Below are positions 36,162 to 46,443 of a DNA stretch of 64,000 nucleotides, one piece after another. The notes under the pieces were generated by a model, which searched no databases, was not told where the DNA came from, and saw nothing but the letters and a program-made list of their open reading frames with translations. This stretch comes from CAVORD01 sp963698535. GTDB taxonomy: Bacteria > Bacteroidota > Bacteroidia > Bacteroidales > VadinHA17. The position numbers were made by a program, and so were the translations under genes. The stretch lies in contig CAVORD010000001.1 in NCBI GenBank assembly GCA_963698535.1, positions 1,488,001 through 1,552,000 on the forward strand. The letters are read 5' to 3'. Each line of letters opens with the position of its first letter. Position 1 is the stretch's first letter.

Positions 36162-36716
36162 TTATACACTTGCTGATTTACCGGCCTTCTTGCGCAGCAC
36201 TTCTCCAACGAACTTAATACCTTTGCCTTTGTAAGGCTCCGGCGGACGCAGTGACCTGATCTTTGCAGCAACGTGTCCTATCAGCTGCTTGTCAATAGAC
36301 TGTAAGGTAATAATAGGATTGGATCTCTTCTCGGTTTTCGCTTCAAGCTTTATCTCCTTTGGTAATTCAACCATAATTTCATGTGAATAACCAAGGCTCA
36401 GGCTCAGTTGCTGACCGTTTGCTTCAGCACGGTATCCAACACCAACCAGTTCAAGTTCTTTCTTGTAACCTTCGCTTACTCCAACAACCATATTGGATAT
36501 AAGCGATCTGTAAAGTCCATGAAGCGATTTGTGCTTCTTAGACTCTGATGGTCTTTCAATTAAAACCTGGTTTCCTTCAATTTCCACCCTGATTTCCTTG
36601 TCGACAACCTGTGTCAACTCACCCAGGGGGCCTTTCACTCTTACCTCGTTGGTATCAGCAACAGTTACTGTTACTCCAGCGGGCAGGTCTACAGGTAATT
36701 TTCCTATACGTGACAT
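36162..36716 (-). CDS. rplF: Ribosomal protein L6
   Basis: The 184-residue intact frame begins MSRIGKLPVDLPAGVTVTV and contains the L6 signature PPEPYKGKGIKF near the C-terminus, ending RKKAGKSASV. L6 lies near the sarcin-ricin loop. It is between rpsH and rplR. Confidence 0.96.
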   Translation of the reverse strand: MSRIGKLPVDLPAGVTVTVADTNEVRVKGPLGELTQVVDKEIRVEIEGNQVLIERPSESKKHKSLHGLYRSLISNMVVGVSEGYKKELELVGVGYRAEANGQQLSLSLGYSHEIMVELPKEIKLEAKTEKRSNPIITLQSIDKQLIGHVAAKIRSLRPPEPYKGKGIKFVGEVLRKKAGKSASV

Positions 36717-36732
36717 TAACTCTTCCTCCTTA

Positions 36733-37129
36733 TTAGTAAACGAAACATAAAACTTCGCCGCCGATATTCTCCTTCTTCGCCTCTTTATCGGTCATTACAC
36801 CGTGTGAGGTTGAAAGAATGGCAATACCCAGTCCGTTAAGAACACGTGGCATCTCATCAACACCAACATATCTTCTTAAACCAGGACGGCTAACTCTGTC
36901 AATACTTTTAATAGCAGGCTGCTTGCTCTTCGGATGATACTTCAAAGCTATTTTAATTGTACCCTGCGGACCTCTCATCAAGGAACTTATAACTAAGGAT
37001 ATACCCTTTTTCGTAAAGTATCCTTGTTAAGTCCTTCTTCAGATTTGATGCCGGGGCCTCAACTACCTTATGCCCTGCCATGATGGCATTCCTGATTCTG
37101 GTCAGGAAATCTGCAATTGGATCAGTCAT
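36733..37129 (-). CDS. rpsH: Ribosomal protein S8 (frame broken by an indel)
   Basis: The start MTDPIADFLTRIRNAIMAGH (ATG at 37129) is followed after one indel near 36972 by GPQGTIKIALKYHPKSK and the S8 signature LGIAILSTSHGVMTDKEAK. Total length about 131 residues. S8 is a primary 16S rRNA binder. Confidence 0.93.
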
Positions 37130-37164
37130 CTCTATATTATATTATATAATTATTATCACTACTA

Positions 37165-37436
37165 CTACCAGCTGGCTTTCTTAACACCGGGGATAAGTCC
37201 GTTTGAAGCCATCTCCCTGAACGTGAATCCTGCTTACGCCGAACTGTCTCATATATCCTCTTGGTCTGCCGGTAAGTTTACACCTGTTACGCAGTCTGTA
37301 TCGGATTTGAGTTCTTAGGCAGGCGGCTCAGTGCAACATAGTCACCATCGGCTTTTAGCTGTGCTCTTTTAGCTGCATATTTTGCAACAAGTTTTGCACG
37401 TCTAACCTCGCGGGCCTTCATTGATTCCTTAGCCAT
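37165..37436 (-). CDS. rpsN: Ribosomal protein S14, C-minus long form (frame broken by indels)
   Basis: The start MAKESMKAREVRRAKLVAKY and the reconstructed end RQFGVSRITFREMASNGL-PGVKKASW define the long 89-residue form. That form lacks the zinc CxxC motifs. Two extra C bases, near 37300 and 37222, interrupt the frame. S14 is in the 30S head. Confidence 0.9.
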
Positions 37437-37442
37437 ACTATA

Positions 37443-37993
37443 TTAGTTTTTAATATTCTTAAATGGTAAACCAAAATTCTTAAGCAGTGCCAGAGCCTCT
37501 TCATCAGTCTTTGCTGAGGTAACAAATGTTATCTGCAATCCCATGATCTTGGCAATTTTATCGAGGTCAATCTCAGGGAAAATGATCTGCTCGGTGATCC
37601 CAAGGGTATAATTACCCCTGCCATCAAGTTTACTGTTGATACCCTTGAAGTCGCGGATGCGAGGCAGGGCAACAGAAATCAGTCTTTCGAGAAATTCATA
37701 CATCTTCTCACGGCGAAGGGTTACCATTACACCGATAGGCATATTCTTTCTCAGTTTGAAGTTGGAGATATCTTTAACCGACATAGTCTGAACAGCTTTC
37801 TGTCCTGCAATATCTGTAACCTCCTTAGTGCCGAACTCAAGTAATTTCTTGTCGGCGATAGCCTGTCCAATCCCTTGGTTGATAACTATCTTTTCCAACC
37901 GGGGCACCTGCATGATCGTAGAGTATCCAAACTCTTTCATTATGCAGGGACGATCTCTTCTTTATACTTTGTTTTTAACGCAGGCGTATACAT
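37443..37993 (-). CDS. rplE: Ribosomal protein L5 (frame broken by an indel)
   Basis: The true start MYTPALKTKYKEEIVPA (ATG at 37993) overlaps the rplX stop by one base. A missing T near 37942 separates it from MKEFGYSTIMQVPRLEKIVIN. The body contains TLRREKMYEFLERLISVALPRIRDF. The C-terminus is FGLPFKNIKN. L5 binds 5S rRNA and contacts the P-site tRNA. Confidence 0.93.
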
Positions 37994-38317
37994 TACTTAA
38001 TCTCCTCTCCAGATTTTTTTGAATAACGTACTAATTTATTTTTATCGTTCAATTTTCTTCCTACACGGGTTGCGTTTCCGCTGTGAAGGATCTACGATCA
38101 TAAGATTTGAAAGATGAACGGCAGCCTCTTTCTTAATTATACCACCCTGTGGATACTGTGCATTTGGTTTTGTATGTTTTGAAACCATATTAACACCTTC
38201 CACAATAGCTCTTTCCTTATCCCTGATTACCTCAAGGACGCGACCTTTCTGGCCTTTTGACTCTCCGGTTATAACAATAACCGTATCACCTTTTTTTATT
38301 TTCAACTTCTTTTGCAT
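37993..38317 (-). CDS. rplX: Ribosomal protein L24 (frame broken by an indel)
   Basis: The N-terminus MQKKLKIKKGDTVIVITGESKG carries the KOW motif. An extra C near 38083 shifts the frame; correcting it gives GRKLNDKNKLVRYSKKSGEEIK and a TAA at 37993. L24 is an assembly initiator on 23S rRNA. The stop overlaps the rplE start by one base (TAATG). Confidence 0.92.
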
Positions 38318-38336
38318 CGGTGTACTCTTTTATATA

Positions 38337-38702
38337 TTATAACACTTCAGGAGCAAGTGAAACTATCTTCATATACTTGTCGCGCAGCTCTCTTGCCACA
38401 GGTCCGAAGATACGTGTTCCACGCACCTCATTCTGAGCGTTAAGCAACACAACTGCGTTATCATCAAATCTGATGTATGAACCATCGGGTCTGCGAATCT
38501 CTTTTCTTGTCCTTACGACTACTGCCCTGGTAACCATACCTTTTTTAGCTTCACCTGAAGGGATGGCACTCTTCACCGTTACAACGATCTTGTCGCCTAC
38601 AGAGGCATATCTCTTCTTGCTACCACCAAGAACTCTGATGCAAAGCACCTCCTTCGCACCTGAATTATCGGCTACAGCTAATCTGCTTTCCTGTTGTATC
38701 AT
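38337..38702 (-). CDS. rplN: Ribosomal protein L14
   Basis: The 121-residue intact frame begins MIQQESRLAVADNSGAKEVLCIRVLGG and ends RDKYMKIVSLAPEVL, a full L14. It lies at the subunit interface. It is 2 bp after rpsQ and 19 bp before rplX. Confidence 0.96.
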   Translation of the reverse strand: MIQQESRLAVADNSGAKEVLCIRVLGGSKKRYASVGDKIVVTVKSAIPSGEAKKGMVTRAVVVRTRKEIRRPDGSYIRFDDNAVVLLNAQNEVRGTRIFGPVARELRDKYMKIVSLAPEVL

Positions 38703-38704
38703 GA

Positions 38705-38959
38705 TTACTTAGCTCTTTCAATGATTTCTACTAATCTCCAGGATTTGTTCTTGCTCAATGGCCTGGTTTCCATTATGCGAACGGTGTCGCCAATGTTGCT
38801 TGAGTTCTCCTCGTCGTGAGCCATCAGCTTTTTTGTCTTGCTGACAAATTTGCCATAGATAGGGTGCTTAACCTTGCGTTTTATCTCCACAAGGATAGAC
38901 TTATCCATCTTGTCGCTAACGACAACACCTATACGTTCTTTTCTTAGATTCCTTTCCAT
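38705..38959 (-). CDS. rpsQ: Ribosomal protein S17
   Basis: The 84-residue intact frame MERNLRKERIGVVVSDKMDKSILV has the S17 OB-fold pattern and signature GDTVRIMETRPLSKNKSWRLVEI. It binds 16S rRNA early. It is 37 bp after rpmC. Confidence 0.95.
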   Translation of the reverse strand: MERNLRKERIGVVVSDKMDKSILVEIKRKVKHPIYGKFVSKTKKLMAHDEENSSNIGDTVRIMETRPLSKNKSWRLVEIIERAK

Positions 38960-38996
38960 TGCTGACTACTAGCTATTTGTTTTCTCATTTAACTCC

Positions 38997-39176
38997 CTAT
39001 GACGCTATCTCGGTCATAAGCTTTGCTATTGTCCTGCTTGCATACTTTATCTTCTGCGGATTGTCGAGTGGACTGATTGCATGATTAAGCTTCATTCTTA
39101 CGAGCATACTTTTTTCGTTGTCGATACGCTCAACAAGCTCCTGGTTGCTTAATTCTTTTATTTCAGATGTTTTCAT
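38997..39176 (-). CDS. rpmC: Ribosomal protein L29
   Basis: The 59-residue frame starts MKTSEIKELSNQELVERI and ends TIAKLMTEIAS, with the L29 signature region KYASRTIAKL. The length is usual and the frame intact. L29 lies by the exit tunnel. Confidence 0.92.
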   Translation of the reverse strand: MKTSEIKELSNQELVERIDNEKSMLVRMKLNHAISPLDNPQKIKYASRTIAKLMTEIAS

Positions 39177-39188
39177 TACTCAAAATAT

Positions 39189-39612
39189 TTATTCCTGAAC
39201 GTAATCGCGACGTACAATAAATTTGGTTGTAATAGGAAGCTTCTGTGCTCCCAGGCGCATTGCTTCTTTTGCTATTTCAAACGGAACACCTTCGGCTTCA
39301 AGTAATATTCTGCCCGGAGTTACTGGTACCACAAATCCTTCCGGTGCACCTTTACCTTTACCCATACGTACTTCCGCAGGTTTTTTGGTAATAGGTTTAT
39401 CGGGGAAGATCCTTATCCAGAGCTGACCTTCACGTTTCATATGACGTGTCACTGCCTGACGAGCTGCCTCAATCTGACGTCCGTGATCCAGGTTGTCTCC
39501 AGAGCCTTGATGCCAAAGGATCCGAATGCAAGCTGGTTGCCACGCTGTGCATTACCTTTCATTCTTGCCTTTCTGGCTTCTCCTGTATTTTGTTCTTCTT
39601 CGGTTGTAACAT
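39189..39612 (-). CDS. rplP: Ribosomal protein L16 (frame broken by indels)
   Basis: The start MLQPKKTKYRRSQKGRMKG (ATG at 39612) is reconstructed after removing extra A bases near 39593 and 39563. Another indel near 39482 precedes AVTRHMKREGQLWIRIFPDKP. The C-terminus is IVRRDYVQE. L16 shapes the A-site region of the 50S subunit. Confidence 0.92.
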
Positions 39613-39650
39613 TGGTCTGTTAATTAAAAGTAAATATTATCAGGTATTGC

Positions 39651-40363
39651 TTACTCTTTTTTCTTCTTTTCATTCCACCGCCCTTGCCTTTTGGAGCGGC
39701 ATTTTTGGCGCCTATGTTCGGAGAAAGATCTCTCTTTCCATAAACTTCACCATTGCAGATCCATACCTTAACACCTACCAGACCAACCTTTGTATGAGCC
39801 TTCGCCAAGTGCATAGTCAATATCGGCTCTGAATGTATGAAGAGGAATACGTCCATCCTTATATGTTTCGCTTCTTGCCATTTCAGCACCACCAAGACGA
39901 CCGGAGATCAACAACTTTGATACCTTCTGCTCCCATTCTCATGGTTGAAGCAATAGCCATTTTGATAGCACGACGGTATGAAACTTTACCTTCGATCTGA
40001 CGGGCTATATTGTTGGCAACTATATTGGCATCAAGTTCGGGACGTTTAACCTCAAAGATGTTGATCTGAACCTCTTTCTTGGTGATCTTCTTGAGCTCCT
40101 CCTTGAGTTTATCAACTTCCTGTCCGCCTTTACCAATAATAATACCGGGGCGTGCAGTGTTTACGGTAACGGTTATAAGCTTCAGGGTTCTCTCAATAAT
40201 TATCTTTGAAATACTGGCTTTTGCAAGCCTGTGCATTCAGATATTCCCTGATCTTTGTATCCTCAACCAGTTTGGCTGAAAAATCATTTCCGCCATACCA
40301 GTTGGAATCCCATCCCTTGATAATACCTAATCTGTTACCTATCGGATTAACTTTCTGTCCCAT
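39651..40363 (-). CDS. rpsC: Ribosomal protein S3 (frame broken by indels)
   Basis: The start MGQKVNPIGNRLGIIKGWDSN (ATG at 40363) and the KH domain (TVNTARPGIIIGKGGQEVDKL) are followed by GRLGGAEMARSE and a basic end GGGMKRRKK. About four indels interrupt it, near 40235, 39915, 39807 and in the A-run just before the stop at 39651. Without the last one the frame would run to 39620. S3 is at the mRNA entry site. Confidence 0.9.
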
Positions 40364-40391
40364 TTATTTCAGTTTGATCTGTTTTTCTACT

Positions 40392-40793
40392 TCAATTATT
40401 CTTACTGTCGAGCACCAGGGTTACATGGTTTGACCTCTTGCGAAGCCGGTATGCTCTTCCCTGAGGGGCAGTCTGAAGTCTTTTAAGAGTACGTCCGCCG
40501 TCGACATGAAGCCTCTTTTACATAAAGATTGCTCTCTTCGATACGAACACCTTCATTCTTAGCCTGCCAGTTTGAAATGGCCGACAGCAGAAGTTTTTCA
40601 ACCTTGCGTGAAGCTTCCTTGGAGCTGAACTTAAGCACATCAAGTGCCTTGTTTACCTCCATCCCTCTTATCATATCTGTTACCAGCCTCATCTTACGCG
40701 GTGACGTCGGACAGTTCCTGAGCATTGCCTGGAACGACTTCTTCTCTTACCTCTTTCCTGCTGTTCAGCTGATATTCTTTTTCTTGCACCCAT
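40392..40793 (-). CDS. rplV: Ribosomal protein L22 (frame broken by indels)
   Basis: The start MGARKRISAEQ (ATG at 40793) and the core MLRNCPTSPRKMRLVTDMIRG are separated by an indel near 40745. A second near 40500 precedes DGGRTLKRLQTAPQGRAYRLRKR. The end is HVTLVLDSKNN. L22 lines the exit tunnel. Confidence 0.92.
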
Positions 40794-40825
40794 TACTCAA
40801 TAATTTTTCTGTTTTACAAGTCTAC

Positions 40826-41089
40826 TTATTTCTTGCCACCGTGACCTCTGAAGGTACGGGTTGGTGCAAATTCTCCTAGCTTATGTCCTACCATATTCTC
40901 AGTAACATATACAGGAATAAACTTGTTACCGTTATGTACTGCTATAGTCTGTCCAACAAAATCAGGAGAAATAACCGATCTTCTCGACCATGTTTTAACC
41001 ACAGTCTTTTTGTTGCTTGCATTCATGTCAAGAACCCTCTTCTCGAGTTTAAAGTCTATAAAAGGACCTTTTTTAATTGATCTGCTCAT
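40826..41089 (-). CDS. rpsS: Ribosomal protein S19
   Basis: The 87-residue intact frame MSRSIKKGPFIDFKLEKRVL contains the S19 signature IPVYVTENMVGHKLGEFAPTR. It is in the 30S head and contacts S13. It is 10 bp after rplB. Confidence 0.96.
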   Translation of the reverse strand: MSRSIKKGPFIDFKLEKRVLDMNASNKKTVVKTWSRRSVISPDFVGQTIAVHNGNKFIPVYVTENMVGHKLGEFAPTRTFRGHGGKK

Positions 41090-41099
41090 AGTATATCAG

Positions 41100-41925
41100 T
41101 TACTTTTTCCTTTTCTCAATAATATAATTGGCCGAATACTTCTTCTTGCTTCTTGTTTTGAAACCTTTAGCAGGAAGACCTTTACGTGATCTTGGATGTC
41201 CGCCGGAAGCTCTTCCTTCTCCACCACCCATTGGGTGATCAACAGGGTTCATGGCAACACCTCTGACCCTTGGTCTGCGGCCCAGCCAGCGTGAACGTCC
41301 GGCCTTACCCGATCTCTCAAGGTTATGGTCAGAGTTACTTACAGATCCTATCGTTGCCTTGCATGTAACAAGTATCATCCTTGTTTCACCCGAAGGCATC
41401 TTTATTGTGGCATACTTTCCATCACGGGCAGCAAGCTGTGCATATGATCCTGCACTCCTTGCAATAGCACCACCTTTACCAGGTTTAAGCTCAATGTTAT
41501 GAACAATTGTACCAAGCGGAATATTACTGAGGAAAAGAGTATTACCAATCTCCGGTAGCAGCCTCTTTTCCCGACATAACGGTCTGACCTACTGTCAGCC
41601 CTGTCGGAGCAATAATATAACGCTTCTCTCCATCGGAATAAACAACAAGTGCTATCCTGGCTGAACGGTTAGGATCGTATTCGATACTCTTAACCGTTGC
41701 CGGCATACCATCTTTCCCTCTGACGAAGTCAATAACACGATACATCTTTTTATGACCGCCGCCGATGTATCTCATAGTTCTTCTGCCGCTAGCATTCCTT
41801 CCTCCGGATTTTTTCAGCGGACGAAGTAAGGATTTCTCCGGCTCAGCACCTGTGAGTGTCTCAAAAGTACTGATGATCTTGTGTCTCTGGCCTGGTGTAA
41901 CAGGCTTTAGCTTTCTAACTGCCAT
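41100..41925 (-). CDS. rplB: Ribosomal protein L2 (frame broken by an indel)
   Basis: The N-terminus MAVRKLKPVTPGQRHKIIS and the C-terminal part with the L2 signature AMNPVDHPMGGGEGRASGG are in different frames. An extra G near 41556 joins them. The essential His in NPVDHPMGGGEG is present. About 274 residues. L2 helps form the peptidyl transferase environment. Confidence 0.94.
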
Positions 41926-41931
41926 ATCAAA

Positions 41932-42223
41932 TTAAATGTTGCTATAGAAATCAATTGTATCACCTTCAGCAAGCGTTATTATCGCTTTCTTAACCGAAGG
42001 TGTCCGGCCTGAAAGGACGCCCGACTTGGTAAATCTGCTCTTGGCCTTACCACCATAAATCATGGTGTTAACCTCCTGCACCTTAACCCCGTAAAGCTCC
42101 TCAACTGCCTTTCTTGATCTGCAATTTATTCGCTTTCTTGGCAACGACAAAACCATACCGGTTAAACTTATCGGTCTGGCCTGTCATTTTTTCTGTAACT
42201 ATTGGTTTAAGTAAAATTTCCAT
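41932..42223 (-). CDS. rplW: Ribosomal protein L23 (frame broken by an indel)
   Basis: The start MEILLKPIVTEKMTGQTDKFN (ATG at 42223) is joined by an indel near 42112 (extra A) to AVEELYGVKVQEVNTMIYGGK. The end is ITLAEGDTIDFYSNI. L23 docks trigger factor and SRP at the exit tunnel. Confidence 0.92.
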
Positions 42224-42237
42224 CACTCACTTCTTTT

Positions 42238-42868
42238 CTAGTTTTCAAAAGTTGCCTGCAAAACGTCAACTGCACTCTCTAAAAGAACAAGAGTTGAAGC
42301 CCTCATGATTTTGTAAGTGTTTAATTCACTTGCTATTATGACTTCAATGCCTTGTAAATTTCGAGATGACAAATATAAATTAATATTTTGTTCCGGTAAA
42401 ACAAATACCGATTTTTTCTGTGCTAAATTCAGGTTAGTGCTCAACTTGCGGAAATCTCTTGTTTTGGGAGCGTCGAAAGAGAAATCTTCAAGGACGATAA
42501 GATTGTTGGTCTGAACCTTATAAAAAAGTGCAGATTTTCTTGCCAGTTGCTTTACCTTTTTGTTGAGTTTGAAGCCATAGTACCTCGGACGGGGACCGAA
42601 GACCCGTGCCACCTCCTCTAAAGAGAGGGTTATTGATACCACCGGCACGGGCTGTACCAGTTCCTTTTTGTCTCTTTATCTTTCTTGTACTTGCAGCTAT
42701 CTCACCACGCTCCTTTGATTTGTGTGTACCCTGTCTCTGATTCGCCAGATACTGTTTCGTGTCGAGGTAGATAGCATGATCGTTAGGTTCAATACCGAAG
42801 ATAGAATCATTAAGATTTACCTTTCTTCCGGTCTCTTTGCCTTCTATATTAAATACTGCTAATTCCAT
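42238..42868 (-). CDS. rplD: Ribosomal protein L4 (frame broken by an indel)
   Basis: The start MELAVFNIEGKETGRKVNLND overlaps the rplC stop by one base. One or more indels near 42615 separate KGTGTARAG and its extension from RPRYYGFKLNKKVKQLARKSAL. The C-terminus is SAVDVLQATFEN. L4 lines the exit tunnel and regulates the S10 operon in some bacteria. Confidence 0.92.
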
Positions 42869-43491
42869 TACTTCGTAATTATTAAGTAACCACCCTTGGG
42901 ACCTGGAACGGATCCCTTAACTATCATAATGTTATTCTCGGGGATAAGTTTCATTACCCTGAGGCTTATCTCCATAACCTTATTTCCACCTGTACGGCCT
43001 GCCATACTCATTCCCGGGAAAACCCTTGAAGGGAATGATGATGCACCCAGTGAACCCGGAGCACGCAGTCTGTTATGCTGACCATGAGTTGCATCGCCAA
43101 CACCGCTGAAGCCGTGTCTTTTAACAACACCCTGGAAACCTTTTCCTTTTGACCATCCTCTTACATCAACCCAACGGTCGGGTCTGAAAAGCTCTACAGT
43201 AAGAACGTCACCCTGGTTATATTCTGCCCCTGGGGAAGCCTGTAAACTCAATGAGCTTTCTCTTAGGAGTTGTAGTTGGCCTTCTTGAAATGGCCCATTT
43301 CAGCCTTGTTGCTGCTGCTTTTCCTTTTTATCGTCAAAACCGAGCTGAATAGCATCGTATCCGTCGTTGTCTATTGTTTTAACCTGTGTAACAACACAAG
43401 GGCCTGCTTCGATCACAGTACATGGAATGTTCTTTCCATTTTCATCGAAAATGGAGGTCATTCCTACCTTTTTTCCTATTAATCCCTGCAT
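42868..43491 (-). CDS. rplC: Ribosomal protein L3 (frame broken by indels)
   Basis: The start MQGLIGKKVGMTSIFDENGK and the signature WSKGKGFQGVVKRHGFSG are both present. Between them, at about 43235-43315, the reading changes frame at least three times around MGHFKKA and TTPKRKLIEF. The C-terminus is SVPGPKGGYLIITK. L3 initiates 50S assembly. Confidence 0.91.
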
Positions 43492-43512
43492 TTTATAATT
43501 TCTTTACCAGTT

Positions 43513-43818
43513 TCACACTTTGATTTCTACCTCAACACCACTCGGAAGCTCAAGCTTCATGAGAGCATCGATCGTTTTTGGTGTTGAACTATAAATGTCG
43601 AGCAGGCTCTTATAGGATGAAAGCTGAAATTGCTCTCTCGACTTCTTGTTAACAAAGGTCGACCGTAGTACGGTGTAAATCTTCTTGTGAGTTGGTAGCG
43701 GTATAGGACCACTTACCACTGCACCGGTTGATTTTACTGTCTTAACGATCTTCTCGGCAGATTTGTCTACCAGGTTATGGTCGTAAGATTTCAGTTTGAT
43801 GCGAATTTTCTGACTCAT
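43513..43818 (-). CDS. rpsJ: Ribosomal protein S10
   Basis: The 101-residue intact frame MSQKIRIKLKSYDHNLVDKSAEKI has the S10 signature VSGPIPLPTHKKIYTVLRS. It directly follows fusA (3 bp), so str and S10 gene blocks are fused without tuf. S10 also acts with NusB in antitermination in other bacteria. Confidence 0.96.
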   Translation of the reverse strand: MSQKIRIKLKSYDHNLVDKSAEKIVKTVKSTGAVVSGPIPLPTHKKIYTVLRSTFVNKKSREQFQLSSYKSLLDIYSSTPKTIDALMKLELPSGVEVEIKV

Positions 43819-43821
43819 CTC

Positions 43822-45926
43822 TTAAAGAATTTTTCCTTTTGTTATTTCTACAATTTTCTTTGCTATTTCTGCAGGCACCTCATCGTAATGTGAGAACTCC
43901 ATTGTTGAAGTTGCTCTTCCGGAGGTAAGAGTGCGCAGTACTGTAACATAACCGAACTGCTCGGCCAGAGGTACTTTTGCCTTTATCACTCTTGCACCTG
44001 CTTTCGATTCCATTCCTTCGACCTTTCCTCTTCTCTTGTTGAAATCGCCGATAACATCGCCAACATACTCCTCAGGAGTAACTACCTCTGCGAGCATTAT
44101 GGGCTCAAGAAGAACCGGACTACATTTGCCAGCTGCATGCCTGAATGCCTGTTTGGCTGCAATTTCAAAAGATAAGGCGTCGGAGTCTACCGGATGGTAG
44201 GAACCGTCTTTTAGTACGACCTTGAGGCTTTCGAGAGGGAATCCTGCAAGCGGTCCATTGGACATAGCTTCACGGAATCCTTTCTCAACAGACGGGATAT
44301 ACTCCTTAGGAATATTACCACCTCTTAACCTCATTAACAAACTGAAGACCTCTCTCATCCATCGTCGGCAGGCATCATTTCGAAAACGATATCTGCAAAC
44401 TTACCTCTGCCACCGGTCTGCTTCTTGAAAACTTCGCGATGCTGAAGGCTGCGTGAAATGGCCTCTTTATATGCTACCTGGGGTGCTCCCTGGTTACATT
44501 CTACATTAAACTCCCTCTTGAGCCTGTCAACCAGAATCTCAAGGTGAAGCTCTCCCATGCCGCTGATGATTGTCTGTCCGCTGTCAGGATCTGTTTTCAC
44601 CTGGAAAGTAGGATCTTCCTCTGCAAGTTTTGCAAGTGCCATAGACAATTTATCAACATCGACCTGGGTTTTTGGCTCAATTGCCACACCTATCACAGGT
44701 TCCGGGAAATCCATCGATTCCAGGATTATAGGCTTATTTATTGCACAGATGGTATCACCTGTTTTAAGATCTTTTAATCCAACAGCTGCACAAATATCGC
44801 CGGCCTGAATGCTCTGGATAGGAATCTGCTTATTGGCATGCATCTGGAACAACCTGTTAATACGGTCTCTTTTACCTGACCTTACATTAAGGACTGTGTC
44901 GCCTGCATTAATAGTTCCTGAATAGACCCTGAGGAAAACCAGGCGGCCAACAAACGGATCGGTGGCAATTTTAAATACGAGTGCCGACATAGGTTCTGCC
45001 TCCAGTGGCTCTCTTATCTCCTCTTCTCCTGTCCTTGGATCGATTCCTTTTACTGAACCCTTATCAACCGGTGATGGCAGATAGGCAACAATAGCATCCA
45101 GAAGTCTCTGAACACCCTTATTCTTAAATGCTGAACCACAAAAGACAGGTATAACAATACCCTGAATTGTTGATGTACGCAAAACGGCCTCTATCTCTTC
45201 CGGTGTAATGAGTGCAGGATCTTCAAGATATCTCTCGAGCAGTGTATCATCAACAGATGCCACCGACTCGATCAATTTGCCTCTCCACTCCTCAGCCTCT
45301 TCCAGAAACTCAGCAGGTACATCCAGCAATTCATATCTGGTACCTGACTTTTCATCGGGATACCATACTATCGATTTCATTTCAATAAGATCGATAACAC
45401 CTTCAAACTTCTCCTCAGCACCCATCGGGATCTGAACAGGCACCGGATTTGCTCCCAGTTTATCCTTTATCTGTTGAACAACACCAAAAAAGTCGGCTCC
45501 CGAGCGGTCCATCTTGTTAATGAAGGCCATTCTTGGAACACCATACTTGTTTGCCTGTCTCCAGACAGTTTCCGATTGTGGCTCAACACCACCCACAGCA
45601 CAAAATACTGCAACAGCACCATCAAGTATCCTCAGTGAACGTTCTACTTCAACAGTAAAGTCCACGTGACCGGGTGTGTCGATAATATTTATCTTATGAT
45701 CCTGATTACGATATTTCCAGTATGTAGTTGTGGCAGCTGATGTGATGGTTATTCCTCTCTCCTGCTCCTGAACCATCCAGTCCATCTGGGCATTACCGTC
45801 ATGAACCTCTCCCATACGGTGAGTACGGCCTGTATAAAACAGGATGCGCTCGGTAGTTGTTGTCTTACCGGCGTCGATGTGGGCCATAATCCCGATGTTC
45901 CTGGTATATTTCAGATCTTTATCCAT
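43822..45926 (-). CDS. fusA: Elongation factor G (frame broken by an indel)
   Basis: The normal EF-G has all GTPase motifs: AHIDAGKTTTTERIL, RGITITSAATT, DTPGHVDFT with the catalytic His, and INKMDRSGADF. Domains II to V follow. An indel near 44356 separates FEMMPADDG from the domain IV remainder (RGGNIPKEYIPSVEKGFREA). About 700 residues. It drives translocation and is the canonical EF-G of the window, unlike the divergent paralogue at 47229. Confidence 0.95.
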
Positions 45927-45948
45927 CCTCTATTCTGCCTCCGCGGTA

Positions 45949-46425
45949 TTAAAACCTGAAGTGTGCAAATGCTTTATTGGCCTCAGCCATTCTGTGTGTA
46001 TCTTCTTTCTTCTTATATGCTGCTCCTTCAAGATTGTAGGCTGCAACTACTTCAGCAGCAAGCTTCTCGGCCATTGACCTTCCACTGCGCTTACGTGCAT
46101 AAAGGATCAGGTTCTTCATCGAGATGCTTGTCTTGCGATCGTTCCTGATCTCCATCGGTACCTGGAATGTTGCACCACCAACCCTGCGACTCTTCACTTC
46201 AACATGTGGTGTGATATTTTCCAAAGCCTGCTTCCAGATCTCAACCGGAGTTTTGCCTTCGTTCTTTAGTTTCTCAGCTACTATATCGAGGCTGTCATAA
46301 AAGATGGAAAAGGCCAGGTTTTTCTTACCGCTATACATCAGGTTGTTTACAAACCTTGTTACATATGGATCGTTGAATTTTGGATCCGGTAAAAGAATCC
46401 TCTTCTTTGGTCTTGACTTTCTCAT
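45949..46425 (-). CDS. rpsG: Ribosomal protein S7
   Basis: The 158-residue intact frame MRKSRPKKRILLPDPKFNDPY has the S7 pattern FVNNLMYSGKKNLAFSIFYD and RKRSGRSMAEKLAAEV. S7 nucleates the 30S head. It lies between rpsL and fusA. Confidence 0.96.
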   Translation of the reverse strand: MRKSRPKKRILLPDPKFNDPYVTRFVNNLMYSGKKNLAFSIFYDSLDIVAEKLKNEGKTPVEIWKQALENITPHVEVKSRRVGGATFQVPMEIRNDRKTSISMKNLILYARKRSGRSMAEKLAAEVVAAYNLEGAAYKKKEDTHRMAEANKAFAHFRF

Positions 46426-46443
46426 GTCTGATTACTTTAACTG

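Noticed and set aside
29621..44360. True pseudogenisation of the ribosomal operon
   Set aside because: The genes are essential, in single copy here, otherwise highly conserved, and the breaks are single-base and mostly in homopolymers.
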